A stretch of 31,102 nt of DNA from CAYVWB01 sp964455395 (GTDB lineage Bacteria; Desulfobacterota; Desulfovibrionia; Desulfovibrionales; Desulfovibrionaceae): positions 1-31,102 of the forward strand of contig CAYVWB010000054.1 in the NCBI GenBank assembly GCA_964455395.1, in the 5' to 3' direction. Every line of letters starts with the position of its first letter. Position 1 is the first letter of the stretch. The notes beneath the pieces are model-generated. The model worked only from the letters and a program-made list of their open reading frames with translations. It was not told where the DNA came from and did not search any database. Below are positions 24,110 through 31,102 of this stretch, piece after piece. The translations under genes and the position numbers were made by a program.

Positions 24110-24727
24110 TTACGCTTCGGCGGCTTCGCCTTCGCCTTCCTCTTCCTCGGCGGAGGCTGCCATGCCGCGCTTGGCCACGACGCCGAGGAGCGTGAGGTTG
24201 GTGTCGGTGTACGACTTGACGTTCTCAGGGAGCGCCACGTCCTTCACTTGGACGGATTTGCCCACAGTCAGCTTGGAGATGTCCACGTCCAGCTGCGCGG
24301 GAATGTCCATGGGCAAGCACTCCACGGAAATCTTGTTGTGGAAGATCTCCAGGATGCCGCCGAGCTTCACGCCGGGCGCCGTGCCGTGCAGCTTCACGGG
24401 GACGTCCACGCGGATGGGCTTTTCCATGTCCACGGCGAAGAAATCCACGTGGAGGATGAGGCCGCGTTTGAAGGGATGGCGCTGCACCTGCCAGATGAGG
24501 CAGGGCAGGGCTTCCCCGTCGTCCACGACGAGACTGAAGAGCTGGCTGCCGCCGATGTCGCGGATGGCCTTGAAGAGCTCGTTGGCGTCCACTTCGATGG
24601 TTTTGCTCAGCCCTTTGGGGCCGTAGAGCACTGCCGGGGTGATTTCCGCGGTGCGTTTGCGCCGGTTGACGCCTTTGCCTGTCGCTTCGCGGGTGGCGGC
24701 TTTCAGGGTGAAGTCCAGCTTGGCCAT
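24110..24727 (-). CDS. rplY: 50S ribosomal protein L25, long CTC form
   Basis: 205 residues. The N-terminal L25 domain (about 1-95) binds 5S rRNA and the C-terminal TL5/CTC beta domain (about 96-190) gives the long form found in many bacteria. The tail is strongly acidic (EEEEGEGEAAEA). AAGGAG precedes the ATG at 24727. The gene follows prs by 43 bases, a common arrangement in proteobacteria. Confidence 0.96.
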   Translation of the reverse strand: MAKLDFTLKAATREATGKGVNRRKRTAEITPAVLYGPKGLSKTIEVDANELFKAIRDIGGSQLFSLVVDDGEALPCLIWQVQRHPFKRGLILHVDFFAVDMEKPIRVDVPVKLHGTAPGVKLGGILEIFHNKISVECLPMDIPAQLDVDISKLTVGKSVQVKDVALPENVKSYTDTNLTLLGVVAKRGMAASAEEEEGEGEAAEA

Positions 24728-24770
24728 GGGTATGTCTCCTTTGCAAAGGCGGGCGGGCCGCCGGAACGCT

Positions 24771-25709
24771 TTAGACGAAGAGCACGGACACCGAGGACTC
24801 GGTGTGGATATTGTGGATGGCTTTGGCGAGCAGGCCAGCCACCGACATGACTTGAATTTTCGGACAGACTTTCTGCTTTTCTTCCACGGGGATGGTGTTG
24901 GCCACCACCACTTGGGAGAAGTCGGAGGCGTTGATGCGGTCCACGGCGGGGCCGGAGAGCACCGGGTGCGTGGCGCAGGCGTGCACTTCCTTGGCGCCGT
25001 TTTCCTTGAGCACGGTGGCGGCGGCGCAGATGGTGCCGGCTGTGTCGATCATGTCGTCGAGCACCACGGCGATCTTGTCTTTCACGTCGCCGATCACATG
25101 CATGGCTTGCGCCTGGTTGGGCTTGTCGCGGCGTTTGTCCACGATGGCGAGGCCTGCGTCCACACGCTTGGCGTAGGCGCGCGCGCGCTCCACGCCGCCG
25201 GCGTCCGGGGAGACCATCACCACTTCGCCGTCCAGTTTGCGCAGATGCTCCAGAAAGACCGGGAGGGCGTAGAGGTTGTCCACGGGGAGGTCGAAGAACC
25301 CTTGGATCTGGCCGGCGTGCAGGTCGATGGTGATAAGCCGGCTCATGCCCGCCACTGTCAGGAAGTCCGCCACCAGTTTGGCGCTGATGGGCGCACGGGG
25401 CACCACTTTGCGGTCTTGCCGGGCGTACCCATAGTAGGGCACCACAGCTGTGACGCGGCCGGCGCTGGCGCGCTTGAGCGCATCCAGAACGAGACAGAGC
25501 TGCATCAGATGGAAATTGACGGGAGAGCAGGTGGGCTGCACCACGAAGACGTCGTCGCCGCGGACGTTGTCTTGCACTTCGATGCGCAGTTCGCCGTCGG
25601 AAAAAGTCTCCGTGACGGTAGGCGTCAGGCGGCAGCCCAGATGGTCGCAGATGGCTTGCGCCAGGGCGGGGTTCGCCGATCCGGTGATGATCTTCAGGTC
25701 GCGTGTCAT
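24771..25709 (-). CDS. prs: Ribose-phosphate pyrophosphokinase
   Basis: 312 residues. It makes PRPP from ribose 5-phosphate and ATP for nucleotide, histidine and tryptophan synthesis. The PRPP-binding loop LDDMIDTAGT is at 217-226, and the flexible loop PYYGYARQDRK (91-101) and PDAGGVERA (168-176) are standard. The leader contains an inverted repeat TGTCGA/TCGACA (25769-25784). Only a weak ribosome binding site is visible. Confidence 0.97.
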   Translation of the reverse strand: MTRDLKIITGSANPALAQAICDHLGCRLTPTVTETFSDGELRIEVQDNVRGDDVFVVQPTCSPVNFHLMQLCLVLDALKRASAGRVTAVVPYYGYARQDRKVVPRAPISAKLVADFLTVAGMSRLITIDLHAGQIQGFFDLPVDNLYALPVFLEHLRKLDGEVVMVSPDAGGVERARAYAKRVDAGLAIVDKRRDKPNQAQAMHVIGDVKDKIAVVLDDMIDTAGTICAAATVLKENGAKEVHACATHPVLSGPAVDRINASDFSQVVVANTIPVEEKQKVCPKIQVMSVAGLLAKAIHNIHTESSVSVLFV

Positions 25710-25820
25710 GGTGTGAGGCGTCCCAACATGCTTGCGGGCCGGCTGGCCGAACGAGGATTATTCCCTGGTGTCGACGCCTCGACAGGCGGCGCCAAGAACA
25801 CTGCGCGCTGCGGGAAAAAG

Positions 25821-25896
25821 TGGCTGGGGCGGTAGGACTCGAACCCACGAATGACGGGACCAAAACCCGTTGCCTTACCGACTTGGCGACGCCCCA
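25821..25896 (-). tRNA. tRNA-Gln (anticodon TTG)
   Basis: 76 nt including an encoded CCA. Acceptor stem TGGGGCG/CGCCCCA, D arm GCCA/AGGC, anticodon stem ACGGG/CCCGT with loop TTTTGGT (anticodon TTG), T arm GTGGG-TTCGAGT-CCTAC with one wobble pair. The first 22 bases overlap the 3' end of ispE. No separate promoter was found, so it may be processed from the ispE transcript. Confidence 0.95.
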
Positions 25897-26810
25897 GCAG
25901 ATTTCAACGGTTCCAAGGCCGGGAATGCGAGGCGGGCGAGCCCTGCAGGCGGCCTGCGCATAAGCGCCTCCGCTGCGGTTTCAGCCTGCTCCCGCGTGCG
26001 GAAGAGACCGAAAAGGCTTGCGCCGCTGCCGCTGAGCAACGCGACGCGTGCGCCGTGAGCCAGAAGCGCTTCCTTCAAGCGCCTCAGCTCGGGATGCTGC
26101 GGATAGACCACGGATTCGAAGTCGTTCACCAGCGGCATCCCCCCTGGAAAGACCGTGTATTTATGCGCATCGTCCTCCGATGTCAACACTTCCTCCGCAT
26201 TTTTTTTCAACAGGGGATTCACCGCCAGCAGCGCGTCCCAGGCGGCATAGGCCCACCCCGTGGCGACATGGATTCCCGGCGAGGCCAGCAGCAGCCACAG
26301 CCCGTCCAGATCCACGGCAGCGGGAGTCAATCGCTCACCCACACCGCTGGCCCACGCGGGCTTGCCCAGCAGGAAGAAGGGGACATCCGCGCCAAGCGAC
26401 AACGCCACGGCCGCCAGGCGTTCCTCCCCCAACACAGACCGGTCGAGCCGCTGCGCATAGTCTTCCAGCCAGCGGAGCATGGCTGCGGCGTCCGCGCTTC
26501 CGCCGCCCAGCCCACCGCCCACTGGCGCGTTCTTCGTCAGGGTGACCTCGATGTCCGGCGCATGCCCCCCCGCGGCGGCGTATGCGACGTACGCGCGTTC
26601 CACCAGATTCGTTCCGGGAGCTGTCAACGCCGGCTTGCAGGCAAAGTGTAGACCCCCGGCTGCCCCGGCTACTCGGATGGTCAGCGTATCATGGGGATTT
26701 TCCAGAGGATAAAAGAGGGTGCGGAGGTCGTGATAGCCGTCTTCCCGGGGCGGCCCCAGGCGCAGCGAGAGGTTCACCTTGCACCCCGGAGTGAGCACGG
26801 ATTCCGCCAT
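25875..26810 (-). CDS. ispE: 4-diphosphocytidyl-2-C-methyl-D-erythritol kinase
   Basis: 311 residues of the GHMP kinase family in the non-mevalonate isoprenoid pathway. The N-terminal KVNLSL carries the substrate lysine (Lys11) and the ATP loop is PVGGGLGGGSADAA (96-109). The C-terminal motif LSGSGASLFGLF is typical. The last six codons and the TAA stop lie inside tRNA-Gln, the stop using bases of its D loop. It starts four bases after the hslV stop, so the genes are coupled. Confidence 0.95.
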   Translation of the reverse strand: MAESVLTPGCKVNLSLRLGPPREDGYHDLRTLFYPLENPHDTLTIRVAGAAGGLHFACKPALTAPGTNLVERAYVAYAAAGGHAPDIEVTLTKNAPVGGGLGGGSADAAAMLRWLEDYAQRLDRSVLGEERLAAVALSLGADVPFFLLGKPAWASGVGERLTPAAVDLDGLWLLLASPGIHVATGWAYAAWDALLAVNPLLKKNAEEVLTSEDDAHKYTVFPGGMPLVNDFESVVYPQHPELRRLKEALLAHGARVALLSGSGASLFGLFRTREQAETAAEALMRRPPAGLARLAFPALEPLKSAGASPSR

Positions 26811-26814
26811 GGCT

Positions 26815-27372
26815 TCAGTCCGCCACGGCGTCGGGGTCGCCCACGGTCTCCAGCACGATGGCGTTGTTGGTGAAGACGCAGATCTCCGCAGCGATCTCCA
26901 TGGCCGCCTGGGCCACCTGCGCCGGCGGCAAGGAGGTGTTGCGGGTCAGCGCGCGGGCCGCCGCCAGAGCGTAGGCCCCGCCAGAGCCGATGGCCGCCAG
27001 GCCGTCATCCGGTTCGATGACGTCGCCTGCGCCGGTCACCATGAGCACGGCGTCCTTGTCCGCCACGATGAGCATGGCTTCCAGCTTGCGCAGGTACTTG
27101 TCCTTGCGCCAGTCCTTGGCCATTTCCACGGCGGCGCGCGTCAGGTTGCCGCGGTATTCCTCCAGCTTGCCTTCGAAGCGTTCGAAGAGCGTGAAGGCGT
27201 CTGCGGTGGAGCCCGCGAACCCGGCCAGGACGGTGTCCTTGTAGATACGGCGGACCTTGCGGGCCGTGTGCTTCACGGCGATGGCTTCGCCGAGGGTGAC
27301 CTGACCGTCGCCGGCCATGGCCACGCCGCCAGGGCCTTTCACGGCGAGGATGGTCGTTCCTTTGAGTGACAT
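26815..27372 (-). CDS. hslV: ATP-dependent protease subunit HslV
   Basis: 185 residues. The mature N-terminal threonine nucleophile is in KGTTILAV (the precursor's first five residues are removed), followed by AGDGQVTLG and GFAGSTADAFTLFE, the core of the proteasome-like HslV. The ring needs the HslU ATPase, which is not in the window. The ATG at 27372 has AAGGA some ten bases upstream. The stop is four bases before ispE. Confidence 0.96.
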   Translation of the reverse strand: MSLKGTTILAVKGPGGVAMAGDGQVTLGEAIAVKHTARKVRRIYKDTVLAGFAGSTADAFTLFERFEGKLEEYRGNLTRAAVEMAKDWRKDKYLRKLEAMLIVADKDAVLMVTGAGDVIEPDDGLAAIGSGGAYALAAARALTRNTSLPPAQVAQAAMEIAAEICVFTNNAIVLETVGDPDAVAD

Positions 27373-27416
27373 GGAAGGTGTGTCCTTGGTCTCGTGAGAG
27401 TGTGAGGGATGCGGAC

Positions 27417-27986
27417 TCAGCCGTCGCCGAAGAGCGCATCCGCGGCGATGCGCCACGCTTCGAAATCGTCCGGGCTGTGCAGGTAGATGTCCACCTCGTC
27501 CGCAAGGCGTTGCGTCAGGCCTTCGCGAACAGCCTGGAGCGCGATGGGCGCGGCTTCTTCCACCGGGAATCCGTAGACGCCGGTGGAGATGGCCGGGAAG
27601 GCCACGCGTCGGGCGTCCAGGTTGTGGGCGGCGCGCAGGCTGTTCAGGAAGGCCTTGGCGAGTTGATCGCGTTCGCCGGCGTCGCCGCCTTTCCAGAAGG
27701 GACCCACCGTGTGGATGATCCAGCGGGCGGACATGTTGAAGCCTGGGGTGGCTTCGGCGTCGCCGGGGGCCAGGGGGCCGCGGCGCTGGATGATGGCCTG
27801 GCAAGCAGGGGGCAGTTCCGGCCCGGCCGCGCGGTGAATGGCGCCGTCCACGCCGCCGCCCCCGGCGAGGCGCGGATTGGCGGCGTTGACCACGGCGTCG
27901 GCGTCAGCCCGGGTGAGGTCCCCCTGGAGCAGCCGCAGCTCGCCGCCGGTCGTGGTGTAGCTCTGCTGAGGTGCTGGTTTCTGCAT
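27417..27986 (-). CDS. Macro domain protein (O-acetyl-ADP-ribose deacetylase-like)
   Basis: 189 residues from the ATG at 27986, which has GGGGAG seven bases upstream; the longer frame to 28031 would translate a strong hairpin. The macro fold signatures are QGDLT, VVNAANPRLAGGGGVDGAIHRAAG (ADP-ribose binding) and ISTGVYGFP. Relatives such as MacroD/YmdB hydrolyse O-acetyl-ADP-ribose or mono-ADP-ribosyl groups. It lies between the PPC-domain gene and hslV. Confidence 0.92.
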   Translation of the reverse strand: MQKPAPQQSYTTTGGELRLLQGDLTRADADAVVNAANPRLAGGGGVDGAIHRAAGPELPPACQAIIQRRGPLAPGDAEATPGFNMSARWIIHTVGPFWKGGDAGERDQLAKAFLNSLRAAHNLDARRVAFPAISTGVYGFPVEEAAPIALQAVREGLTQRLADEVDIYLHSPDDFEAWRIAADALFGDG

Positions 27987-28005
27987 GGTCGGCTCCCCGT
28001 GAAGG

Positions 28006-28048
28006 CCCCCGGCGGTCCATGGACGATCCACGGAGAGCGCGCCGGGGG
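28006..28048 (-). repeat. Strong intercistronic hairpin between the PPC and macro domain genes
   Basis: A 9-bp outer stem (CCCCCGGCG/CGCCGGGGG) encloses an 8-bp inner stem (TCCGTGGA/TCCATGGA, one G-U pair) with a 3-base loop; the asymmetric inner loop has five and one bases. No T-run follows. It ends about 20 bases ahead of the macro domain gene start. Confidence 0.75.
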
Positions 28049-28074
28049 AGTGTTGCGGGTGCGGAGTCGGCGCC

Positions 28075-28482
28075 TCAGGTCCAGAGGGGCAGGCCGGTGG
28101 GCTCGTCGAAGCCGCGCACCAGGTTCGGCCCCGGAATGGGGATGACCGCCGCTTCCGCTGCGAAGATCACCGCGCCGGGCATGCAGTGGCCCGCCACCAC
28201 GGTGCAGTCCTTGCGGCTCAGGGTGAGGTGGACGTGGCAGAAGGGCTCGCCGTCCTTGATGGAGACGTTGCCGATGCAGCTCACGATCTCCATGTGTTCA
28301 TCGAACTCGAAACTCTCGTACTGGCGCTCGTCCTGATGGTAGTAGCCCAGCACGGCGCGCTCCACGGCGCCGATCACGGAGACGAAGCCGCGGTTCACGC
28401 CGGCTTGCTTGCAGAAGGCGTTCAGGGAGTGAAAGAGGTCCTCGCCTTTGGGCAGGCGGCCGAGGTGCGGTTGCATGGTCAT
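28075..28482 (-). CDS. PPC (DUF296) domain protein
   Basis: 135 residues with the plant-and-prokaryote-conserved fold: VNRGFVSVIGAVERAVLGYY, the acidic middle, FCHVHLTLSRKD, and VAGHCMPGAVIFAAEAAVI, the metal-site and trimer-forming region. Bacterial members are trimeric proteins whose role is unclear, although they are often named DNA-binding. AAGGAG precedes the ATG at 28482; a second ATG is two codons later. It follows the M48 peptidase gene at 52 bases. Confidence 0.9.
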   Translation of the reverse strand: MTMQPHLGRLPKGEDLFHSLNAFCKQAGVNRGFVSVIGAVERAVLGYYHQDERQYESFEFDEHMEIVSCIGNVSIKDGEPFCHVHLTLSRKDCTVVAGHCMPGAVIFAAEAAVIPIPGPNLVRGFDEPTGLPLWT

Positions 28483-28534
28483 GGCGATCTCCTTGGTGTG
28501 GACATGGCGTTGGACGAAATGGACGACGGCGCGG

Positions 28535-30067
28535 CTATTGCCAGAACTCCTTGCGTTCTTCGTATATCTCTTCCAGCTTGGCGAGTTCGCGTCGATCTTC
28601 CGGGGTGGCGGCCTGACCGGCGGCCTTGCGTTTGTGGAATTCGAAGCGCTTTTCGTCCGCTTGATAGAGCGAACTGTAAGCAAGGTGGAGGAAGCCGCGA
28701 AAGTACTGGCCGTGCTGGCCGAGCATGCGACCGAAATAGTAGTGCACTTCGGGATCTTCCGGCAACTCCAGGAGGATGCGCTCGAAGAGCTGCACGGCGC
28801 GGTGGGCGTCGCCGCTGTCGCCGCTGTCGCCGCTGTCGGCGTTGTCCATAGTGTTCGGGCCGCCGTGTCGGGCGTTTCCGGCGTCTCCCCAGGCGTCTCC
28901 CCAGGCGTCTCCATAGATACGCGCCAGGAAGAAGACCGCCATGAGATCATCCGGATTCAAGGCGATGGCCCGCTCCAGAAAAGCCTTCGCGAGATCGAAA
29001 TCCCCTTTGGCGAAGGCCAGTCGGCCGGCTTCCCGGTAGACCAGGGGATCGTCCCCGGCGCAGTCCAGCGCCGTGTTGAAGGCGTCCTCCGCAGCAGAGA
29101 AGCGGTTGGCCCGGGTATGGACAATGGCCCGGCCCAAAGCGTCCAGGCAGGTGGTCGCGCCGGCTTTCTGGAAGTGCTGCATGGCGGTCTTGGGGTCGTC
29201 GTAGCGGGCGCGCAGCAGCGTCTGGATGCGGCGGAAGCGGGTGTTGTCCTCCCGGGGGCGCTCGGTGAGGCCTTTGCGCTCCAGCATGTGTTCAATGGAG
29301 GCGATGCGTTCGCTGACCCCCGGGTGGGTGGAGAGGTACGTCGGGATGGTTCCCCCACCCCCCAGCCACCGGAGTTTGCGGATCTTCTCGAAGGCGTCGC
29401 TCAAGCCCTGGGGAGGATACCCCGCGTGGACGAGGTAGTCCATGCCGATGCGGTCCGCCTCCACCTCGTTCTCCCGGCTGTATTTGAGCATGGCGCTCTG
29501 TTGCGCCGCGGCGGAGCCCATCACCATGCCCGAGCCCATGTTCCCTCCCACGAAGACGCCGGCGAGCATCCCCACCAACGAGATGAGGGAGAACGTCTGC
29601 ATGCGCTCCACGTTGCTGGCGATGTGCCGCTGCGAGACGTGAGCCAGCTCGTGCGCCAGCACTCCGGCCAGCTCGGATTCCCGCTCCATGTTCAGGATGA
29701 GGCCCGAATGGATGAAGACATGCCCCGCCGGCGCCGCGAAAGCGTTCACCGCGCTGTGGTTCAGCACGTAAACGTTCAGTTCGAAAGGCTGGGGCGGCAT
29801 GGCGGCTTGCAGCCGTTCCAGCACGTCCCGACAGTAGCCGACGATCTCCGGGTCTTCGATGAGGGGCAGCCGCGCGCGGATGTACACCGCCAGCTTGCGG
29901 CCCAGCTCCTTCTCGTCCTTGACGGTGAACCGGCCGAAGGGGAGGATCTGCGCCTCCCCGAGGCGGCTCGCCAAGGGGCCCAGAACCATCAGGACACAGA
30001 GGAGCGCGCAGAGGATGCGGCGCGCCGCCGGAAGACGCCGGGGAGTGGCGAAGACGGTCTTGTTCAT
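28535..30067 (-). CDS. M48 family metalloprotease with TPR-like repeats (BepA-like)
   Basis: 510 residues with a signal peptide (to about residue 38). The zinc motif HELAH is at 139-143 and a third ligand (Glu203) in ENEVEAD; a helical C-terminal half resembles TPR repeats. BepA-type proteins control outer-membrane protein assembly in the periplasm. Between two TPR-like units (about 385-415) there are short repeated peptides (GDAWGDAWGDA and SGDSGDSGD) encoded by DNA minisatellites. No good ribosome binding site precedes the ATG at 30067. Confidence 0.92.
   Translation of the reverse strand: MNKTVFATPRRLPAARRILCALLCVLMVLGPLASRLGEAQILPFGRFTVKDEKELGRKLAVYIRARLPLIEDPEIVGYCRDVLERLQAAMPPQPFELNVYVLNHSAVNAFAAPAGHVFIHSGLILNMERESELAGVLAHELAHVSQRHIASNVERMQTFSLISLVGMLAGVFVGGNMGSGMVMGSAAAQQSAMLKYSRENEVEADRIGMDYLVHAGYPPQGLSDAFEKIRKLRWLGGGGTIPTYLSTHPGVSERIASIEHMLERKGLTERPREDNTRFRRIQTLLRARYDDPKTAMQHFQKAGATTCLDALGRAIVHTRANRFSAAEDAFNTALDCAGDDPLVYREAGRLAFAKGDFDLAKAFLERAIALNPDDLMAVFFLARIYGDAWGDAWGDAGNARHGGPNTMDNADSGDSGDSGDAHRAVQLFERILLELPEDPEVHYYFGRMLGQHGQYFRGFLHLAYSSLYQADEKRFEFHKRKAAGQAATPEDRRELAKLEEIYEERKEFWQ
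28811..28837. repeat. 9-bp coding tandem repeat in the M48 gene
   Basis: Three exact head-to-tail copies of GCCGCTGTC; a near copy follows. Translated on the minus strand they give repeated DSG residues in the linker between TPR-like units. Copy-number change would keep the frame. Confidence 0.85.
28881..28916. repeat. 12-bp coding tandem repeat in the M48 gene
   Basis: GGCGTCTCCCCA at 28881 and 28893, then GGCGTCTCCATA at 28905. They encode the WGDA repeats about 44 bases from the 9-bp repeat. Both are multiples of three. Confidence 0.85.
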
Positions 30068-30310
30068 ACGGGTGCGGATGACGCGCAGGCGACAGGTTGA
30101 CGCGGGGGCTGCTTGTTACGCCGTACAGGCGCGTCCCGTCATGGACGCCGCCAGCCCCGGAACGAGGCATGAAGGCGCGGAGCAAGGGGGACGGAACAGC
30201 GCCGCCATGGCCCGGCGAATGCGCTGCAGGGGCTGCGAGGGCATGGCAAGGCGCGACGTGCACGCGGCCGGGCGCCTGACGCGTTGGGGTGGAAACGGCC
30301 GCGCCCATCC
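30068..30310. other. Leader of the M48 protease operon
   Basis: About 240 bases between the probable promoter (30311-30338) and the M48 start. GC-rich, with several short repeats but no convincing gene or ribosome binding site. Reading frames here have no domain or initiation signal. Confidence 0.45.
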
Positions 30311-30338
30311 CTTATACGCGCCTTGGCGAAAAAGGCAA
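30311..30338 (-). promoter_or_regulatory. Promoter for the M48 protease operon
   Basis: On the minus strand, -35 TTGCCT (30338-30333), a 16-base spacer and -10 TATAAG (30316-30311). The spacer contains the inverted repeat CGCCTTGGCG (30319-30328). The -35 box lies in the T-rich tail of the cysS terminator. Confidence 0.5.
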
Positions 30339-30357
30339 AACCCCACTGCCTGGGGCT
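30328..30357 (-). terminator. Intrinsic terminator of cysS
   Basis: On the minus strand a 7-bp stem (AGCCCCA with TGGGGTT, one G-T pair) and 5-base loop GGCAG are followed by a T-rich tail (TTTTGCCTTTTT). It begins about 25 bases after the cysS stop. Confidence 0.6.
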
Positions 30358-30382
30358 GCGCGCCCTGTGGGGCAGAAGGAGT

Positions 30383-31102
30383 CTACAGCACGTCCCAGAC
30401 CGGGCCTTGGGGGGTGTCGCGCACTTCCACGCCCATGGCCGTCAGCTCCTGGCGCAGGGCGTCCGCCTTTTCGAAATCCTTGGCTTTCTTGGCTTCGGCG
30501 CGTTGCGCCACACGCGCTTCCACCACGGCGGGGTCGATATCGCGTCGGGCCAGGCGGGTTTCCTTGAGTCGTTGGAGAAAGGCCTCCGGGTTCTGTTGGA
30601 AGACGCCCAGCACGTCGCCCATGTCGTCCAGGGCGTCGAGTATTTCCCGGAAGAGCGCGCCGGCGGCTTCGGTCTTGCGCAAGGCCGTGTCGTCCAGCAG
30701 GCGCCCGGCGAGCTTGACCATGGTGAAGACGTGGCCCAGTGCGCCGGCGGTGTTGCAGTCATCTTCCATGGCCTCGGTCCAGAGCTTTTCGTGCTGCTCG
30801 AGTTCCTGGCTGTATTCTTGCGGCAGGGGGTTTTTGGACCATTTTTCCCGCGTGAGCTCCTGCTGCAACAGCTGTTTGGCGGTGTAGATGCGCTTGAGGT
30901 TCTTTTCAGCCTCGTCCATGGCTTCTGCCGAGAAGTCGATGGGGCTTCTGTAGTGCTTGGTGAGCAGGAAATAGCGCAGGGATTCAGGCTGGTATTGCTC
31001 CAGCAGGTCGCGGATGGTCTTGAAGTTGCCCAGGGATTTGGACATTTTTTCTGAATCAATCTGCACGAAGCCGTTGTGCACCCAGTATTTTGCCAGGTCC
31101 TT
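30383..31102 (-). CDS. cysS: Cysteinyl-tRNA synthetase, C-terminal part (5' end outside the window)
   Basis: 240 residues are visible; the frame is open to the window edge in the same codon phase, so the N-terminal catalytic half lies outside. The visible part begins KDLAKYWVHNGFVQID and includes the KMSKS loop (EKMSKSLGN), the anticodon-binding helices and the C-terminal tail (KDFEKADALRQEL) of class I CysS. The enzyme charges tRNA-Cys. Confidence 0.97.
   Translation of the reverse strand, partial: KDLAKYWVHNGFVQIDSEKMSKSLGNFKTIRDLLEQYQPESLRYFLLTKHYRSPIDFSAEAMDEAEKNLKRIYTAKQLLQQELTREKWSKNPLPQEYSQELEQHEKLWTEAMEDDCNTAGALGHVFTMVKLAGRLLDDTALRKTEAAGALFREILDALDDMGDVLGVFQQNPEAFLQRLKETRLARRDIDPAVVEARVAQRAEAKKAKDFEKADALRQELTAMGVEVRDTPQGPVWDVL

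Overview
This 31.1 kb stretch looks like chromosomal DNA from a GC-rich sulfate-reducing Desulfovibrionaceae bacterium (Desulfovibrio, Megalodesulfovibrio or a close relative). Three things support this. There is a molybdenum aldehyde oxidoreductase whose cysteine spacing matches the Desulfovibrio gigas enzyme. There is a periplasmic [NiFe] hydrogenase with a Tat-exported small subunit and a large subunit ending in the usual cleavable tail. The housekeeping order cysS, macro domain gene, hslV, ispE, tRNA-Gln, prs, rplY, pth, carD, rho is one I recall from this family. Nearly every gene lies on the minus strand; the one clear plus-strand gene is a transposase-like gene at 6886-7599. Species identity is inference.

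Layout, in coordinate order. (1) 1-5507: aldehyde oxidoreductase (mop) followed by a GltD/HdrD-like iron-sulfur protein, a 72-residue CxxC redox protein and the start of another gene, joined by stop/start overlaps. (2) 5695-6732: a molybdopterin-binding MoeA-like protein with a four-cysteine tail. (3) 6760-8336: a palindromic intergenic region, a divergent IS1595-type transposase-like gene whose catalytic residues look lost, about 660 bases of AT-richer DNA without a convincing gene, and tRNA-Met. (4) 8452-16036: an atypical thioredoxin reductase-like flavoprotein, then the run ileS - lspA - small membrane protein - cpoB - NIL-domain ferredoxin - PilZ protein - cheZ (transcribed from high to low coordinate). 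(5) 16305-20499: hydrogenase operon hynB-hynA-hynC-hypC plus a gamma-glutamylcyclotransferase-like gene, with an intrinsic terminator between hynA and hynC. (6) 21017-31102: rho, carD, pth, rplY, prs, tRNA-Gln, ispE, hslV, macro domain gene, PPC-domain gene, an M48 metalloprotease with TPR-like repeats, and the 3' part of cysS.

How the genes fit together. Mop would oxidise aldehydes in the cytoplasm and its neighbours plausibly carry electrons away; the MoeA-like protein may serve molybdenum cofactor supply. HynB/HynA is a periplasmic hydrogenase, with HynC and HypC for its maturation. The right half is core translation, transcription termination, isoprenoid and nucleotide metabolism.

The observations I consider most worth checking are the apparently domesticated transposase next to the molybdenum genes, the aldehyde-oxidase partner protein that keeps two complete CCG cluster motifs but seems to have lost its NAD(P) site, the terminator inside the hydrogenase operon, and ispE ending inside tRNA-Gln. 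No CRISPR array, phage module or complete insertion sequence was seen. All motif readings are by eye.
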